Assembly (NCBI RefSeq): GCF_036607905.1
Contig: NZ_CP144555.1
Location: 1,488,001 to 1,552,000, forward strand
Length of the DNA: 64,000 bases
Origin: Streptomyces sp. SCSIO 75703
GTDB taxonomy: Bacteria; Actinomycetota; Actinomycetes; Streptomycetales; Streptomycetaceae
Direction of reading: 5' to 3'
The notes beneath the pieces are model-generated. The model was not told where the DNA came from, searched no databases, and was given only the letters and a program-made list of their open reading frames with translations. Every line of letters starts with the position of its first letter. The first letter of the stretch is position 1. Positions 16,611 through 28,944 of this stretch are shown piece after piece. Made by a program: the position numbers and the translations under genes.

Positions 16611-17506
16611 CGCCCGCCGGGCACGAGGCGGCACCGGCACCGCCGCCGGGCACCGGGGTCGTCGGCGTCTGCCACGGCACCCTCGGCGAGCTGTACCAGG
16701 GTCCCCTGCGCGCGGGCCCCGACCCGGACATCGCGCTGGTGTCCTTCCCGGTCGGCCTGCGCACGTGGACCACCTTCACCCCCGGTACCGTCCCCCCGGG
16801 CCCCTCGCCCCTCGGGGAACGCTCGGCGACCGCGGCGCGGCTCTTCCTGGAGCACTACGGCCGCACCCTGCCGCCGGGCCGCTGGAGCACCCGCTCCGAA
16901 CTGCGGGTCGGGGTGGGCATGGCCAGTTCGACCGCCGACATCGTGGCGACGCTGCGCTGTCTGTTCCGGCTCTTCGGCCTGCCGTACGACGACGACGTCG
17001 TGGTCCGCGTCCTCGCGCGGATCGAGCGCTCCGACAGCGTGTTCCTCGACGAGTTCGCGCTCCACCTGAGCGGCCGCCACCGGGTGGTGCGGCGCCTGGG
17101 CACCGGCATCGGCTTCCACACCGCCTACCTCACCGAGCCCGGCACGGTGGACACCGCCGCCGTCACCGGCCTGCTCCTCGCCCACTACCGGCGGCACGGC
17201 CCGGAGTACGAACAGTGCCTGGCCGACCTGCTGAAGGGCTTCGCCTCCGGCGACCCCGCCGCCGTCGCCCGCGCCGCCACCACCAGCGCCGCGCTGTCCC
17301 AACGCGTCCTGCCCAAGGCGACGTTCGCCCCGCTGCTGGAGCGGCGGGAGCGGTTCGGCGCCGACGGCGTCTTCGTCGCCCACACCGGTTCCCTGGTCGG
17401 CTATCTCTTCCGCCGCCGGCCCGACGCCGCCCTGGCACGCGACCTCCGCGCGTTCTTCCGCTCGCTCGGCCACCAGTGCTCATTCGTCCCAGGAGGCTAC
17501 GGGTGA
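16604..17506 (+). CDS. GHMP kinase, PduX-like (L-threonine kinase-like)
   Basis: 300 residues. The opening GVCHGTLGELYQGP and the glycine/serine P-loop VGVGMASSTADIVATLRCLF (about residue 100) are those of GHMP kinases of the PduX branch. PduX phosphorylates L-threonine for the aminopropanol arm of cobalamin. The C-terminal part has GVFVAHTGSLVGYLF. Control by a cobalamin riboswitch agrees with a B12-linked role. However, the overlapping downstream genes (cysteine-synthase-like, ATP-grasp, exporter, methyltransferase) are not cobamide genes. The enzyme may instead make an activated O-phospho-hydroxyamino acid for the next enzyme. Its start overlaps the leader peptide; its stop overlaps the next gene (GTGA). 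Confidence 0.8.
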   Translation: MLTPAGHEAAPAPPPGTGVVGVCHGTLGELYQGPLRAGPDPDIALVSFPVGLRTWTTFTPGTVPPGPSPLGERSATAARLFLEHYGRTLPPGRWSTRSELRVGVGMASSTADIVATLRCLFRLFGLPYDDDVVVRVLARIERSDSVFLDEFALHLSGRHRVVRRLGTGIGFHTAYLTEPGTVDTAAVTGLLLAHYRRHGPEYEQCLADLLKGFASGDPAAVARAATTSAALSQRVLPKATFAPLLERRERFGADGVFVAHTGSLVGYLFRRRPDAALARDLRAFFRSLGHQCSFVPGGYG

Positions 17507-18525
17507 TCCACCCCCACATCGCCGACGCCCTGAAGGTCCCCGACCTGGTCCGGCTCACCGACGGCCTGGTCCTGCTCCGGTTCGAGTCCATGAAGGTCTA
17601 CTCGGCCCTGGCCGCCGTCCGCCGGCTGCTGGAGCGGGGCACCGTCCGCCCGGGACAGACCCTGATCGACAGTTCCAGCGGCATCTACGCGTACGCCCTC
17701 GCGCTCGCCTGCCACCGGTACGGCACGCGTTGCCACATCGTGGCGTCCACCACCGTCGACGCCACCACCCGGGCCCAGTTGGAGATCCTCGGCGCCACTG
17801 TCGAGCAGGTCGCCCCGTCCCGCGACCTCGAACTCGACCAGAAGCGGCGGGTACGGCGGGTGAGGGAACTCCTCGCCGAACACCCCGACTGGCACTGGAT
17901 GCGCCAGTACCACGACGACGTCCACTGCCTCGGCTACCACGAGGTCGCCGACCGGATCGCCGCCGCCTTCCCCGGCCGCGCCCTCACCGTCGTCGGCGGC
18001 GTCGGCTCCGGCGCCTCGACCGGCGGCCTCGTCGACCGCCTGCGCGCGAGCGACCCCTCGGTCCGGCTGGTCGGCGTGCAGCCCTTCGGCAGCATCACCT
18101 TCGGCAGCCAGGACCACCACGACCCCGAGGCGATCATCGCCGGGATCGGCTCGTCGATCGTCTTCGACAACGTCCGCCACCACCTCTACGACACCCTGCA
18201 CTGGCTCGACTTCACCCACGCCATGTCCGGCTCGGTCGCCCTGCTGCGCGAACACGCCGTCTTCGCGGGGCTGTCCACCGGCGCCGGCTACCTGGCGGCA
18301 ACCCACGAGGCCCGCTGCCACCCCGACCGGCTGCACCTGGTGATCGGCGCCGACACCGGACACCGCTACGTGGACCGGGTCTTCGCCCGGCACGCCCAGG
18401 CCCTCGACCCGGCGGCGCTCAAACCCGCCGAGGTCACCACCCCCGAGGAGATGACGATGCCCTGGTCGACGATGCCCTGGCGGCGGGCCGCCTGCCCGCC
18501 CCGGTGGAAGGAGCCGGCCGCGTGA
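17503..18525 (+). CDS. PLP-dependent cysteine-synthase-like enzyme (fold type II)
   Basis: 340 residues of the cysteine synthase/SbnA superfamily. The probable Schiff-base lysine is K31 in RFESMKVYSALAAV. The substrate loop reads SSSGIYAYALALACHRYG, and the phosphate-binding loop is VGGVGSGASTGGLVDRL. Family members eliminate an O-acetyl or O-phospho group from serine-type substrates and add a nucleophile. SbnA, for example, makes a diaminopropionate precursor from O-phosphoserine. Following a PduX-like kinase, a beta-replacement on O-phosphothreonine or O-phosphoserine is a reasonable inference. AGGAGG lies six bases before the GTG, which overlaps the kinase stop. Its own stop overlaps the ATP-grasp start. 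Confidence 0.8.
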   Translation: MIHPHIADALKVPDLVRLTDGLVLLRFESMKVYSALAAVRRLLERGTVRPGQTLIDSSSGIYAYALALACHRYGTRCHIVASTTVDATTRAQLEILGATVEQVAPSRDLELDQKRRVRRVRELLAEHPDWHWMRQYHDDVHCLGYHEVADRIAAAFPGRALTVVGGVGSGASTGGLVDRLRASDPSVRLVGVQPFGSITFGSQDHHDPEAIIAGIGSSIVFDNVRHHLYDTLHWLDFTHAMSGSVALLREHAVFAGLSTGAGYLAATHEARCHPDRLHLVIGADTGHRYVDRVFARHAQALDPAALKPAEVTTPEEMTMPWSTMPWRRAACPPRWKEPAA

Positions 18526-19781
18526 GCGTCGTCTGCCTGGAATCCCTCACCTTCGGACTCGGCCACCTGGTCCGCGCCGCGGACCGCCTCGGCGAACGGC
18601 TCGTGCTGCTCACCCGCGACCCGGCCTGCTACGCCTACGAGTTGGGCCGGCTGGACGCGGACGCCCTGGACGTCGTCGAGACCGACACCTTCGACGTGGA
18701 GGGGATGACGGACGTCCTGCGCCGCGTCCCGGACCCGCGCGGGCTGATCAGTTCCACCGACACCTGGACCCTGGCCGGCGCGGAACTCACCACCCGCCTC
18801 GGCCTGCCCGGTCTCGACCCCGCCGTACTGCGGCTGACCCGGGACAAGGCGGCCGTCCGCGACCTGCTGCACAGGGCCGGGCTGAGCCGCGGCCGGGCCG
18901 TCGAACCCCTCGCCGGCGGACCCGGGCTGCGCGAACTGCTGGTCGAGGAGACCGGCCTGCCCGCGATCCTGAAGGACACGGCCGGCACCGGCAGCCAGAA
19001 CGTCTGGCTCGTCCGCGACGAGGCCGAACTCGACGCCGCCCTCGCCGCGTCGGCCGGGCGGACGCTGAAGGGACGGCTCTTCGCCGAGCCCTACTTCCCC
19101 GGCCCCGTCTACAGCGCCGAGACCCTCACCTGGGCCGGGACCACCCGCCTGCTGGGCGTCTCCAGCCGTCTGATGTCCCCCGAACCGCGCTTCCGGGAGG
19201 AGATCACCGCCTTCCCCGTGGCCTTCCCCGAACCCCGGCGGGCCGCGCTCGAGGAGTGGCTCGGCCGGATGCTCGCCGTCCTCGGCTACACCGACCGCTT
19301 CGCCCACGTGGAGTTCGTGATGACCACCGGCGGACCCGAGGTGGTGGAGATCAACCCCCGCATCGGAGGCGCCCTGGTCGGCGAGGGCCTGTGCCGCTCC
19401 CTCGGCGTCAACGTGTACGAGGCGATGGTCGAGGCCGCCCTCGGCCGCCGCCCCCGCCTGATGGACGCCGACCCGCCGGGCGGCCCCGCCGTCGCCTTCG
19501 TCCTCGGCTACCCGGCCGCGCCCGGCGTCCTCACCGGGGTCGCCGGCACGGAACGGCTGGCGGACCTGCCGGGCTCCCCCGCCTGGTACCCGGTCAAGTC
19601 CGCCGGGGACCGGGTCGAGCACCTCGACGACAGCCGCGGTTACGCCGGCATCCTCTACGCCGAGGGCGAGACCGCCGAACTCGCCACCCACCACGCCGTG
19701 GCCGCGGCCAACGCCGTCCGCGTCCTCACCGAACCCTTCCCCGACACCGGCCCGGCCCCCCGGCAGGCGTCCGGTGGCTGA
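18522..19781 (+). CDS. ATP-grasp ligase
   Basis: 419 residues of the ATP-grasp fold, close in layout to BacD-like L-amino acid ligases. PAILKDTAGTGSQNVWLV carries the ATP-binding lysine and the flexible Gly-rich loop. FAEPYFPGPVYSAETL follows, and FVMTTGGPEVVEINPRIGG carries the metal-binding Glu and Asn. Such enzymes couple a carboxylate to an amine via an acyl phosphate. Placed after a kinase and a PLP enzyme and before an exporter, it probably joins an unusual amino acid to another carboxylate or amine. GTGA overlap with the upstream gene and an 8-bp overlap with the next show tight coupling. Confidence 0.85.
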   Translation: MSVVCLESLTFGLGHLVRAADRLGERLVLLTRDPACYAYELGRLDADALDVVETDTFDVEGMTDVLRRVPDPRGLISSTDTWTLAGAELTTRLGLPGLDPAVLRLTRDKAAVRDLLHRAGLSRGRAVEPLAGGPGLRELLVEETGLPAILKDTAGTGSQNVWLVRDEAELDAALAASAGRTLKGRLFAEPYFPGPVYSAETLTWAGTTRLLGVSSRLMSPEPRFREEITAFPVAFPEPRRAALEEWLGRMLAVLGYTDRFAHVEFVMTTGGPEVVEINPRIGGALVGEGLCRSLGVNVYEAMVEAALGRRPRLMDADPPGGPAVAFVLGYPAAPGVLTGVAGTERLADLPGSPAWYPVKSAGDRVEHLDDSRGYAGILYAEGETAELATHHAVAAANAVRVLTEPFPDTGPAPRQASGG

Positions 19782-21075
19782 CCGCGGCACGGACGGCGTG
19801 CGGTTGCGGACCGCGCTCGGCACCCTCGACGGACCGCTGCGCTTCCTGCTGCTCAGCTCGTTCCTGATCCCGCTCGGCAGCTTCATGGTGCTGCCGTTCA
19901 TGTCGGTGTTCCTGCACGAACGGCTCGGCATGGGGCTCGGCACGGTCGGCGTCGTGCTCGCCCTCGCCTCCCTCGTCCAGTTCTCCGGCGGCGTCGTCGG
20001 CGGGGCCGTCGCCGAGCGGATCGGGCTGCGCCGCACGATGCTGTGGGCGCTGGCCGTGCGCACCGCCGGCTTCGTCGGCCTGCTGCTGACCCTGCTCTGG
20101 CCGCCCCTCGCGGTCGCCGCGCTCATCCTCACCTGCTGCGGCGCGGCCCTCTACCTGCCCGCCAACAAGGCGTACCTGGTGCACGGCGTCGACGACGACC
20201 GCCGCCCGGCCTTCCTCTCCGCGGGCAACGCCGCGCTCAACGCGGGCATGGCCGTGGGCCCGTTGATCGCCGGGCCCTTCGTGCTGTCCCGGCCCGGCTG
20301 GCTCTTCCTCGCCGTCACCGCCCTGTTCGTCCTGGTCACCGCGGGCCACACCCGGCTCCCCGAACCCCCCGCCGCCGCCCGGCCGGCCCCGGCGGAGACC
20401 GGCCGGGGCCTGCTCGCCGGGGTGGCGGTCCTGCCCTTCGCCGCCAACGCCCTCGCCTTCCACCTCTACTTCCACTTCCAGCACTACCTGGCGGTGTACG
20501 CCGTCGAGCGGGCCTCCAGCGAGTTCTACAGCCTGGTCCTGCTGCTCTGCTTCGCCCTGGTCATCGTCGTCCAGCCGCTCGCGGCCGACCGCATCCGCCG
20601 CATGCCGTACGGGACGGCCCTCACCGCCGGATTCCTCCTGCTCGGGGCCGGGATGGCCGTCCTGGCCGCCGGCACCCGGGCGGCGCTGCTGGCGGGCGGG
20701 GCGCTGATCACCCTCGGCGACATCCTGCTGTTCCTCAAGAACGACCTGGAGGCGCTGCGCCGCAGCACCCGCCCGGACGCCGTGGTCTTCGGCCGGCAGC
20801 GGCTCGCCGCCGGGCTCGGCGCCTGCGCGAGCGGCCTGGTGGGCGGACAGCTCTACGGCCTCGCCGAACACAGCGGCCACACCGGCGGGTTCTGGCTGAT
20901 CGCCGCCGCCCAGTGCCTGCTGCTGCCCCCCGTACTGCTGGTGTTCCGCGACCGCGGCACGACCCGGCCCGCACCCGAGCCCCGGCCCACCACGACCACC
21001 ACGCCGGCCACCACCCCCACCACCGAAAGGGCGTCGCGCACTCATGACACGGACGGGCGGGTTCCAGGACGATGA
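19774..21075 (+). CDS. Major facilitator superfamily exporter of the B12-riboswitch operon
   Basis: 433 residues, about twelve transmembrane helices. FMVLPFMSVFLHERLGMGLG, GGAVAERIGLRRTMLWALAV (motif A region) and PANKAYLVHGVDDD resemble drug or peptide exporters of the MFS. The C-terminus after about residue 395 is a Pro/Thr-rich hydrophilic tail that overlaps the methyltransferase start by 32 bp. The start is GTG at 19774, inside the 3' end of the ATP-grasp gene. The position suggests export of the pathway product; uptake cannot be excluded. Confidence 0.83.
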   Translation: MADRGTDGVRLRTALGTLDGPLRFLLLSSFLIPLGSFMVLPFMSVFLHERLGMGLGTVGVVLALASLVQFSGGVVGGAVAERIGLRRTMLWALAVRTAGFVGLLLTLLWPPLAVAALILTCCGAALYLPANKAYLVHGVDDDRRPAFLSAGNAALNAGMAVGPLIAGPFVLSRPGWLFLAVTALFVLVTAGHTRLPEPPAAARPAPAETGRGLLAGVAVLPFAANALAFHLYFHFQHYLAVYAVERASSEFYSLVLLLCFALVIVVQPLAADRIRRMPYGTALTAGFLLLGAGMAVLAAGTRAALLAGGALITLGDILLFLKNDLEALRRSTRPDAVVFGRQRLAAGLGACASGLVGGQLYGLAEHSGHTGGFWLIAAAQCLLLPPVLLVFRDRGTTRPAPEPRPTTTTTPATTPTTERASRTHDTDGRVPGR

Positions 21076-21793
21076 CTTCTGGACCGCGTTCCACGACTTC
21101 CTGTTCTCCGGCGAGCGCGAGCGGCACGCCGACGAACTCCTCGACAGCTCACCGCTGCTGGCCTTCGCCCCCGGCTCCCGCGTCCTGGACCTGTGCTGCG
21201 GCCCCGGCCTCTTCACCGTGCCCCTCGCCCGCCGCGGCCACACGGTGACGGGCGTGGACCTGAGCCCGGCGATGCTGGACCGGGCCCGCGAGCGCTCGGC
21301 CGACGCCGGCGCCCCGGTCACCCACGTACGGGCCGACGCCCGGGAGTACACGGCGCCGGGCCGCTTCGACGTCGTCCTCAACCTCTTCACGTCCTTCGGC
21401 TACTTCGAGGACCCCGCCGACAACGCCCGGGTGCTGCGCACCATGCACGACTGTCTCGCCCCCGGCGGCACGCTCGTCCTCGACCTGGCAGGCAAGGAAC
21501 TCCTCGCCCGCAGGGTCACCCCGCCCAAGGTGGTGCGGCGCGGCGACGACCTCATGGTGCAGACCGACACCGTCCTGGACGACTGGGCCCGGCTGCGCAG
21601 CGACTGGGTCCTGGTCCGCGGCGACCACGTCACGCGGGCCACGCTGGTCTGGTACGTGTACAGCGCGGTGGAACTGCGCGCGATGGCCGAGGAGGCGGGC
21701 TTCGCACGGGTGGAGATCCTCGGCGGTTTCGACGCCCGCCCCTACGACGAGAACGCCGAGCGCCTGATCCTGCGGGCCCGGCGGGGGTCCTGA
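21044..21793 (+). CDS. Class I SAM-dependent methyltransferase
   Basis: 249 residues. Motif I, RVLDLCCGPGLFTVPLARRG, is followed by VTGVDLSPAMLDRARERS and later FDVVLNLFTSFGYFEDPADN, a standard Rossmann methyltransferase. N-, O- or C-methylation cannot be distinguished. It is the last gene of the riboswitch-controlled operon and overlaps the exporter gene. It could methylate the product or serve an accessory role. Confidence 0.85.
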   Translation: MTRTGGFQDDDFWTAFHDFLFSGERERHADELLDSSPLLAFAPGSRVLDLCCGPGLFTVPLARRGHTVTGVDLSPAMLDRARERSADAGAPVTHVRADAREYTAPGRFDVVLNLFTSFGYFEDPADNARVLRTMHDCLAPGGTLVLDLAGKELLARRVTPPKVVRRGDDLMVQTDTVLDDWARLRSDWVLVRGDHVTRATLVWYVYSAVELRAMAEEAGFARVEILGGFDARPYDENAERLILRARRGS

Positions 21794-21892
21794 GGGGCGC
21801 CGGCGCAGGGCACCGGGCGGCGCCGCGCCGGGCGGGCACTCGCCGGACGGCCGCGCCCCGGGCGGACACCGCCCCGCGCGGCGCCCCCGCGG

Positions 21893-22804
21893 TCAGGTGA
21901 GCGTGCGGGCCAGCAGCGTGGCCGTCCCGGCGATCAGCGCGCTGTCGGCGACCGCGTCCGGCTCGGTCCCGCTCGTCAGGACCGCCAGGACGAGGGGGGC
22001 CCTCCCCGGGGGCCAGGCGACACCCACGTCGTGTCCGGTGCCGTAGCCGCCGCTGCCCGTCTTCTCCGCGACGGCCCAGTCGGCGGGCAGGCCAGCCCTG
22101 AGCTTCTCGTCGCCGGTGGTGTTGGCCAGCAGCCAGCCGGTCAGCAGCGCCCGGTCCCCGCGTCCCAGGGCGGTGCCGAGCAGCAGCCTCGCGTAGCTCC
22201 GCCCGACGGCTTCCGGGCTGGTGGTGTCCGTCGTCCGCCACGGCTCGGCGGAGTTCAGCTCCGGTTCCCGGCGGTCGAGCCGGGTCGTGCCGTCCCCGAT
22301 CGAGCGGCAGAACCGGGTGACGGCGGACGGACCGCCCAGTTCCGCGAGGAGGAGGTTCGCGGCGGCGTTGTCGCTGTGGCGGATCGCGGCCGAGCACAGC
22401 GCCCCGGCCGTCATGCCCGCGGCGAGGTGGCCCGGCTCGCCGGTGACGGGCGCGTGGCCCGCCTCTGTGACGTCCCGCTCGGTGTAGCGGATGTTCCGGC
22501 CCAGGAACTCCCCGTCCCGGTCGAGGTCGCGCAGGACGGCCGCGACGGCCAGGGTCTTGAAGACCGAGCAGAGGGGGAACCGTTCGTCGGCGCGGTACCG
22601 CACGGTCCGGCCGGTGGCCGTGTCGTGGGCGTAGACGCCCAGCCGGGCGGCGTAGCGCTCCTCCAGTTCCCTCAGCCGGGCCCCGGTCCCGTCCCGCACC
22701 GAGGCGTGGGCGGTGCCGCCCGGCGGCAGAGCGGCCCCGAGCACCGTCCCGGCGCCCAGTACCAGCACTCCGCGCCGGGACGGGGAAGTCCGCGCGCTGT
22801 CCAA
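21893..22804 (-). CDS. Class A beta-lactamase with Tat-type signal
   Basis: 303 residues from a TTG start at 22804, which has AGGAGG six bases upstream; a GTG at 22834 is a weaker alternative. The N-terminus SPSRRGVLVLGAGTVLG is a twin-arginine signal with A-H-A cleavage near residue 34. Catalytic motifs are complete: S80-V-F-K83, S144-D-N146, E180 in REPELN and K248-T-G250. It should hydrolyse beta-lactams outside the membrane. No adjacent regulator such as BlaI/BlaR was seen. It is convergent with the riboswitch operon. Confidence 0.92.
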   Translation of the reverse strand: MDSARTSPSRRGVLVLGAGTVLGAALPPGGTAHASVRDGTGARLRELEERYAARLGVYAHDTATGRTVRYRADERFPLCSVFKTLAVAAVLRDLDRDGEFLGRNIRYTERDVTEAGHAPVTGEPGHLAAGMTAGALCSAAIRHSDNAAANLLLAELGGPSAVTRFCRSIGDGTTRLDRREPELNSAEPWRTTDTTSPEAVGRSYARLLLGTALGRGDRALLTGWLLANTTGDEKLRAGLPADWAVAEKTGSGGYGTGHDVGVAWPPGRAPLVLAVLTSGTEPDAVADSALIAGTATLLARTLT

Positions 22805-22973
22805 GGTCGTCCTCCTGCCCGAGTCGGCGAACACCCGGCGGGGGGTGTCATGCCTTCCGGCGCAAGCCTAGGGGCAGTGCCCGGTGAGACCGGGGACGCC
22901 GGTGACTCCGCCCCGGTCCCATGGGGCCGGCCCGCGCGCACCGGTGCGGGGCGGCGCGGGCAGACCGTCCTTC

Positions 22974-23444
22974 TCAGCCGGTGATCTCGATGCGCTGGGG
23001 CCTGGTGCCCTCGGCCTTCGGTACGCGTACGGTGAGGACGCCGTCCGCGAGTTCCGCGCCGACGCGCTCCGTGTCGGCGTTCGGCGGCAGGGCGGTGCGG
23101 TAGTCGAACCGCCCCACGCGCCGGGTGCGCCGCCGCATCACACCGGTGCGTTCCCTCTCCTCGACCTCGCCGTGGACGCCGAGTTCGCCGCCGTCGACCT
23201 CGACGGTGATGCGGTCCTTGTCCACGCCGGGAAGCTCCAGTTCCAGGACGTAGGCGTCCGCCGTCTCCTCGATGTCGGCCGCCGGTGCCCAGGCGTCCTC
23301 CGGCCCGGCCCCGGGGAAGCCGCCGCCGGGGGCGGGGAAGGTAGAGCGCATGAGCAGGTCCATCCGCGTGCGGAGTTCTTCGAACTCCCGGAAGGGGTCC
23401 CATCCGGGGTGCGCACCGCGACCGCGGTGTACGGGGAGTGTCAT
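22974..23444 (-). CDS. Hsp20/alpha-crystallin small heat-shock protein
   Basis: 156 residues. The alpha-crystallin domain runs from AADIEETADAYVLELELPGV, through ITVEVDGGELGVHGEVEERE and FDYRTALPPNADTERVGAEL, to ADGVLTVRVPKAE. The N-terminus (WDPFREFEELRTRMDLLM) is that of bacterial Hsp20. It would bind unfolded proteins without ATP. The ATG at 23444 has AAGGAGG at good spacing. The C-terminal I-x-I motif is represented by RIEITG. A DUF1876 gene lies upstream in the same orientation; the Clp ATPase and GreA-like factor elsewhere in the window are also stress-type genes. Confidence 0.93.
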   Translation of the reverse strand: MTLPVHRGRGAHPGWDPFREFEELRTRMDLLMRSTFPAPGGGFPGAGPEDAWAPAADIEETADAYVLELELPGVDKDRITVEVDGGELGVHGEVEERERTGVMRRRTRRVGRFDYRTALPPNADTERVGAELADGVLTVRVPKAEGTRPQRIEITG

Positions 23445-23600
23445 CGGTGGTCCTCCTTGACTCGCGCGGGCGGGCACGCCGGCCCGGGAGGGCGGGTGGC
23501 CGCCTCGGACCGGGTTCCCCCCTCGGCGCCGGACGCACCCGCCCGGCGGCGGGTCTCCGGCCCGGCCACCCGGCCCCCTGGCCCTGTCACCCGGCTCCGG

Positions 23601-23885
23601 TCACATCGGCCAGCCGAGGGCCGGGCGGGGTTCCGGCCGGGGCGCGTGCACGCCGTCGAGGTCGCGTTCGGCGCTGTCCACGAGTTGCCGGCCCAGGTCG
23701 TGCAGGGCACGGCCCGCCGCCAGTTCGTCGCCGATCTCCGGCACGTCCGGGTCGACCGGGTTGCGGTGGGCGATCCCGTGGCCGGTGACCACCGTGGTCC
23801 CGGTGTCGACCGCCGCGCGGGCCTTCGTCGTGCCCCCTTCCTCGAAGAGGTGGAGGTCAACCTTCCATTCCAGGGTGTGCGTCAT
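23601..23885 (-). CDS. DUF1876 domain protein
   Basis: 94 residues. WKVDLHLFEEGGTTKARAAV, followed by VVTGHGIAHRNPVDPDVPEI and GDELAAGRALHDLGRQLVD, matches the small actinobacterial DUF1876 family. In that family the proteins resemble double-stranded-RNA-binding folds; their function is unknown. The ATG at 23885 is preceded by GAGGAGG. It is co-directional with the Hsp20 gene 156 bp away, so a stress-related role is possible only by association. Confidence 0.82.
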   Translation of the reverse strand: MTHTLEWKVDLHLFEEGGTTKARAAVDTGTTVVTGHGIAHRNPVDPDVPEIGDELAAGRALHDLGRQLVDSAERDLDGVHAPRPEPRPALGWPM

Positions 23886-24094
23886 GCCGTCCTCCTCGGC
23901 TCGGGGCGACCGGTGGAGCCCGGCGGAGCCCGGACGAGGCCGCCGCCGTCCGTCACCGCGGGCGACTCCGGGTACCTCCACCATCGGACGGCGGGCGCGA
24001 CGCGGCAACGCGTGCGGCGGCGGACCAGGCCCTGCCCCGGACCGGGTCCGCCCGCCGCGCGGCCCGCTCCCGCGCCCGCCGCGCCCGGCCCGGC

Positions 24095-27724
<3,630 letters not shown>

Positions 27725-28119
27725 GGCCGCCTCCCTGCTCCTCCGGTGTGAGGCTCCTTGTCACGGTAAGCCCGGAAAGGGAGGTTCGCGGTGCGGTACG
27801 GGGCGGCCACCGGCCGGCGCGGACCCGGCGGACGGCGGTCCGGGCGGCGCGAGGGCGGGCCACCGGCCGGAAAACGCCGCCGAACCCGGCCCGTGCCGTG
27901 CGGGAGCGGGCCACCGGCGGGCGGAGGCTTGCGAACGGGCGGCCCGTGCGGGTGCGGGGCCGGGCCACCGGACGGGAGCGGCCCGAGAACGGCGGCCCGT
28001 GCGGGTGCGGCGGCGGGGGGCAGGCGCGGCCCACGGGACGGCGGCGCCCCGGCGCGCACCCCGGCCGGTGGCATACCGACCGGCGGCACCCCCCGGCGCC
28101 GGCACCCCCGGCCGGCGGC
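27725..28119. other. Non-coding spacer holding a degenerate tandem repeat
   Basis: 395 bp between the 5-oxoprolinase start and the end of the helical-protein gene. Open frames on both strands are low-complexity Arg/Gly/Pro shadows. Most of the space is the repeat at 27805-28015. Confidence 0.5.
27805..28015. repeat. Degenerate ~53-bp GC-rich tandem repeat, four copies
   Basis: The anchor GGCCACCGG recurs at 27805, 27858, 27909 and 27963, giving periods of 53, 51 and 54 bp. The later copies also share GCGAACGG/GAGAACGG and GGCCCGTGCGGGTGCGG downstream of the anchor. No coding role is apparent; function unknown. Confidence 0.7.
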
Positions 28120-28761
28120 TCAGCGGACGGCGGACTCACGCAGGCGGGCCACCACCTCGGCCAGCGCCACGGCCCGCCGGGCGCACTCCTCCAGGCACCG
28201 GCCCAGCACCGCGGCGTGGGCCGCGTCGCGCACCGGGCACCGCGTGTCGCCCGCCAGGAGCAGCCGGGCGAGGCTCCGCTGCCGCGCGGCGGCCTCCGCC
28301 ACGGCCCGCTCCGGCACGCCCCGGGGGCAGGACGCTCCGGCGACCTCGTGGGCCCGCGCCACCAGGCGCAGGCACGCCTCGCCGAGTTCCCGCAGGGGTC
28401 CCCGGAGCGGTTCGGCGACCGGTGCGGCCCCGCGCGCCCGCGCGATGTCGCCCGCCTCCCCGAGCAGCACGGCGAGACGGTCCAGGTCGCCCCGTACGTA
28501 CAGGGCGGCCGGGACCGCCTGCCGGCCGCCTTCCCGCGGCGGGTCCGCGAGCACCGCCGCCGTCAGGTCCCCGGCCTCCCCGCGCAGCCCGCGCAGGGCC
28601 TGGTCCAAGGCGGTCAGCCGGTCCTCGCGCCGCGCCTCGCCGCCGTCCGTGACCAGGTCGGTCGCCATGCGCAGCGCCGTGTGCGCCCGCAGCAGCAGAC
28701 CCGGCATCCGGTCCGCGTACCCCTCCCGGGGACGCGCCGCGCCGCCCGCGCCATGCTCCAC
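28120..28761 (-). CDS. Helical hypothetical protein, possibly PhoU-like
   Basis: 213 residues, Ala/Leu/Arg-rich and almost wholly alpha-helical, with heptad-like stretches (LLRAHTALRMATDLVTDGGE and LTALDQALRGLRGEAGDLTA). It contains Cys residues near the C-terminal half (TRCPVRDAAHAAVLGRCLEE). The pattern of repeated three-helix segments is reminiscent of PhoU-type bundles, but no signature confirms it. GTG at 28761 follows GAGGAG; the longer frame to 28917 adds only low-complexity sequence. It lies downstream of the LysR gene in the same direction. Function unknown. Confidence 0.55.
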   Translation of the reverse strand: MEHGAGGAARPREGYADRMPGLLLRAHTALRMATDLVTDGGEARREDRLTALDQALRGLRGEAGDLTAAVLADPPREGGRQAVPAALYVRGDLDRLAVLLGEAGDIARARGAAPVAEPLRGPLRELGEACLRLVARAHEVAGASCPRGVPERAVAEAAARQRSLARLLLAGDTRCPVRDAAHAAVLGRCLEECARRAVALAEVVARLRESAVR

Positions 28762-28944
28762 GTCGTACTCCTCGGGAAGGGCGGGCTCGGGCGTAGGGCG
28801 GCCCGCCGGCGGACCCCGGCTCGCGCCGCCGCGCGCGCGGCGGCCCACCCGCCATTCTCCGGCCCGCCTCCGGTGCGCGCCCGTCGCGCTCCCGGCGGCG
28901 GGCCCGCGCACCGGCACGGCCTCGGCCCGGTCCGCCGGCGGTGG

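Noticed and set aside
21794..21892. Terminator between the methyltransferase and beta-lactamase genes
   Set aside because: Several short GC-rich stems are possible but none is long and clearly dominant.
28120..28917. Longer 265-residue reading of the helical hypothetical protein
   Set aside because: The first 52 codons are Arg/Gly-rich with no Shine-Dalgarno; GTG at 28761 has GAGGAG.
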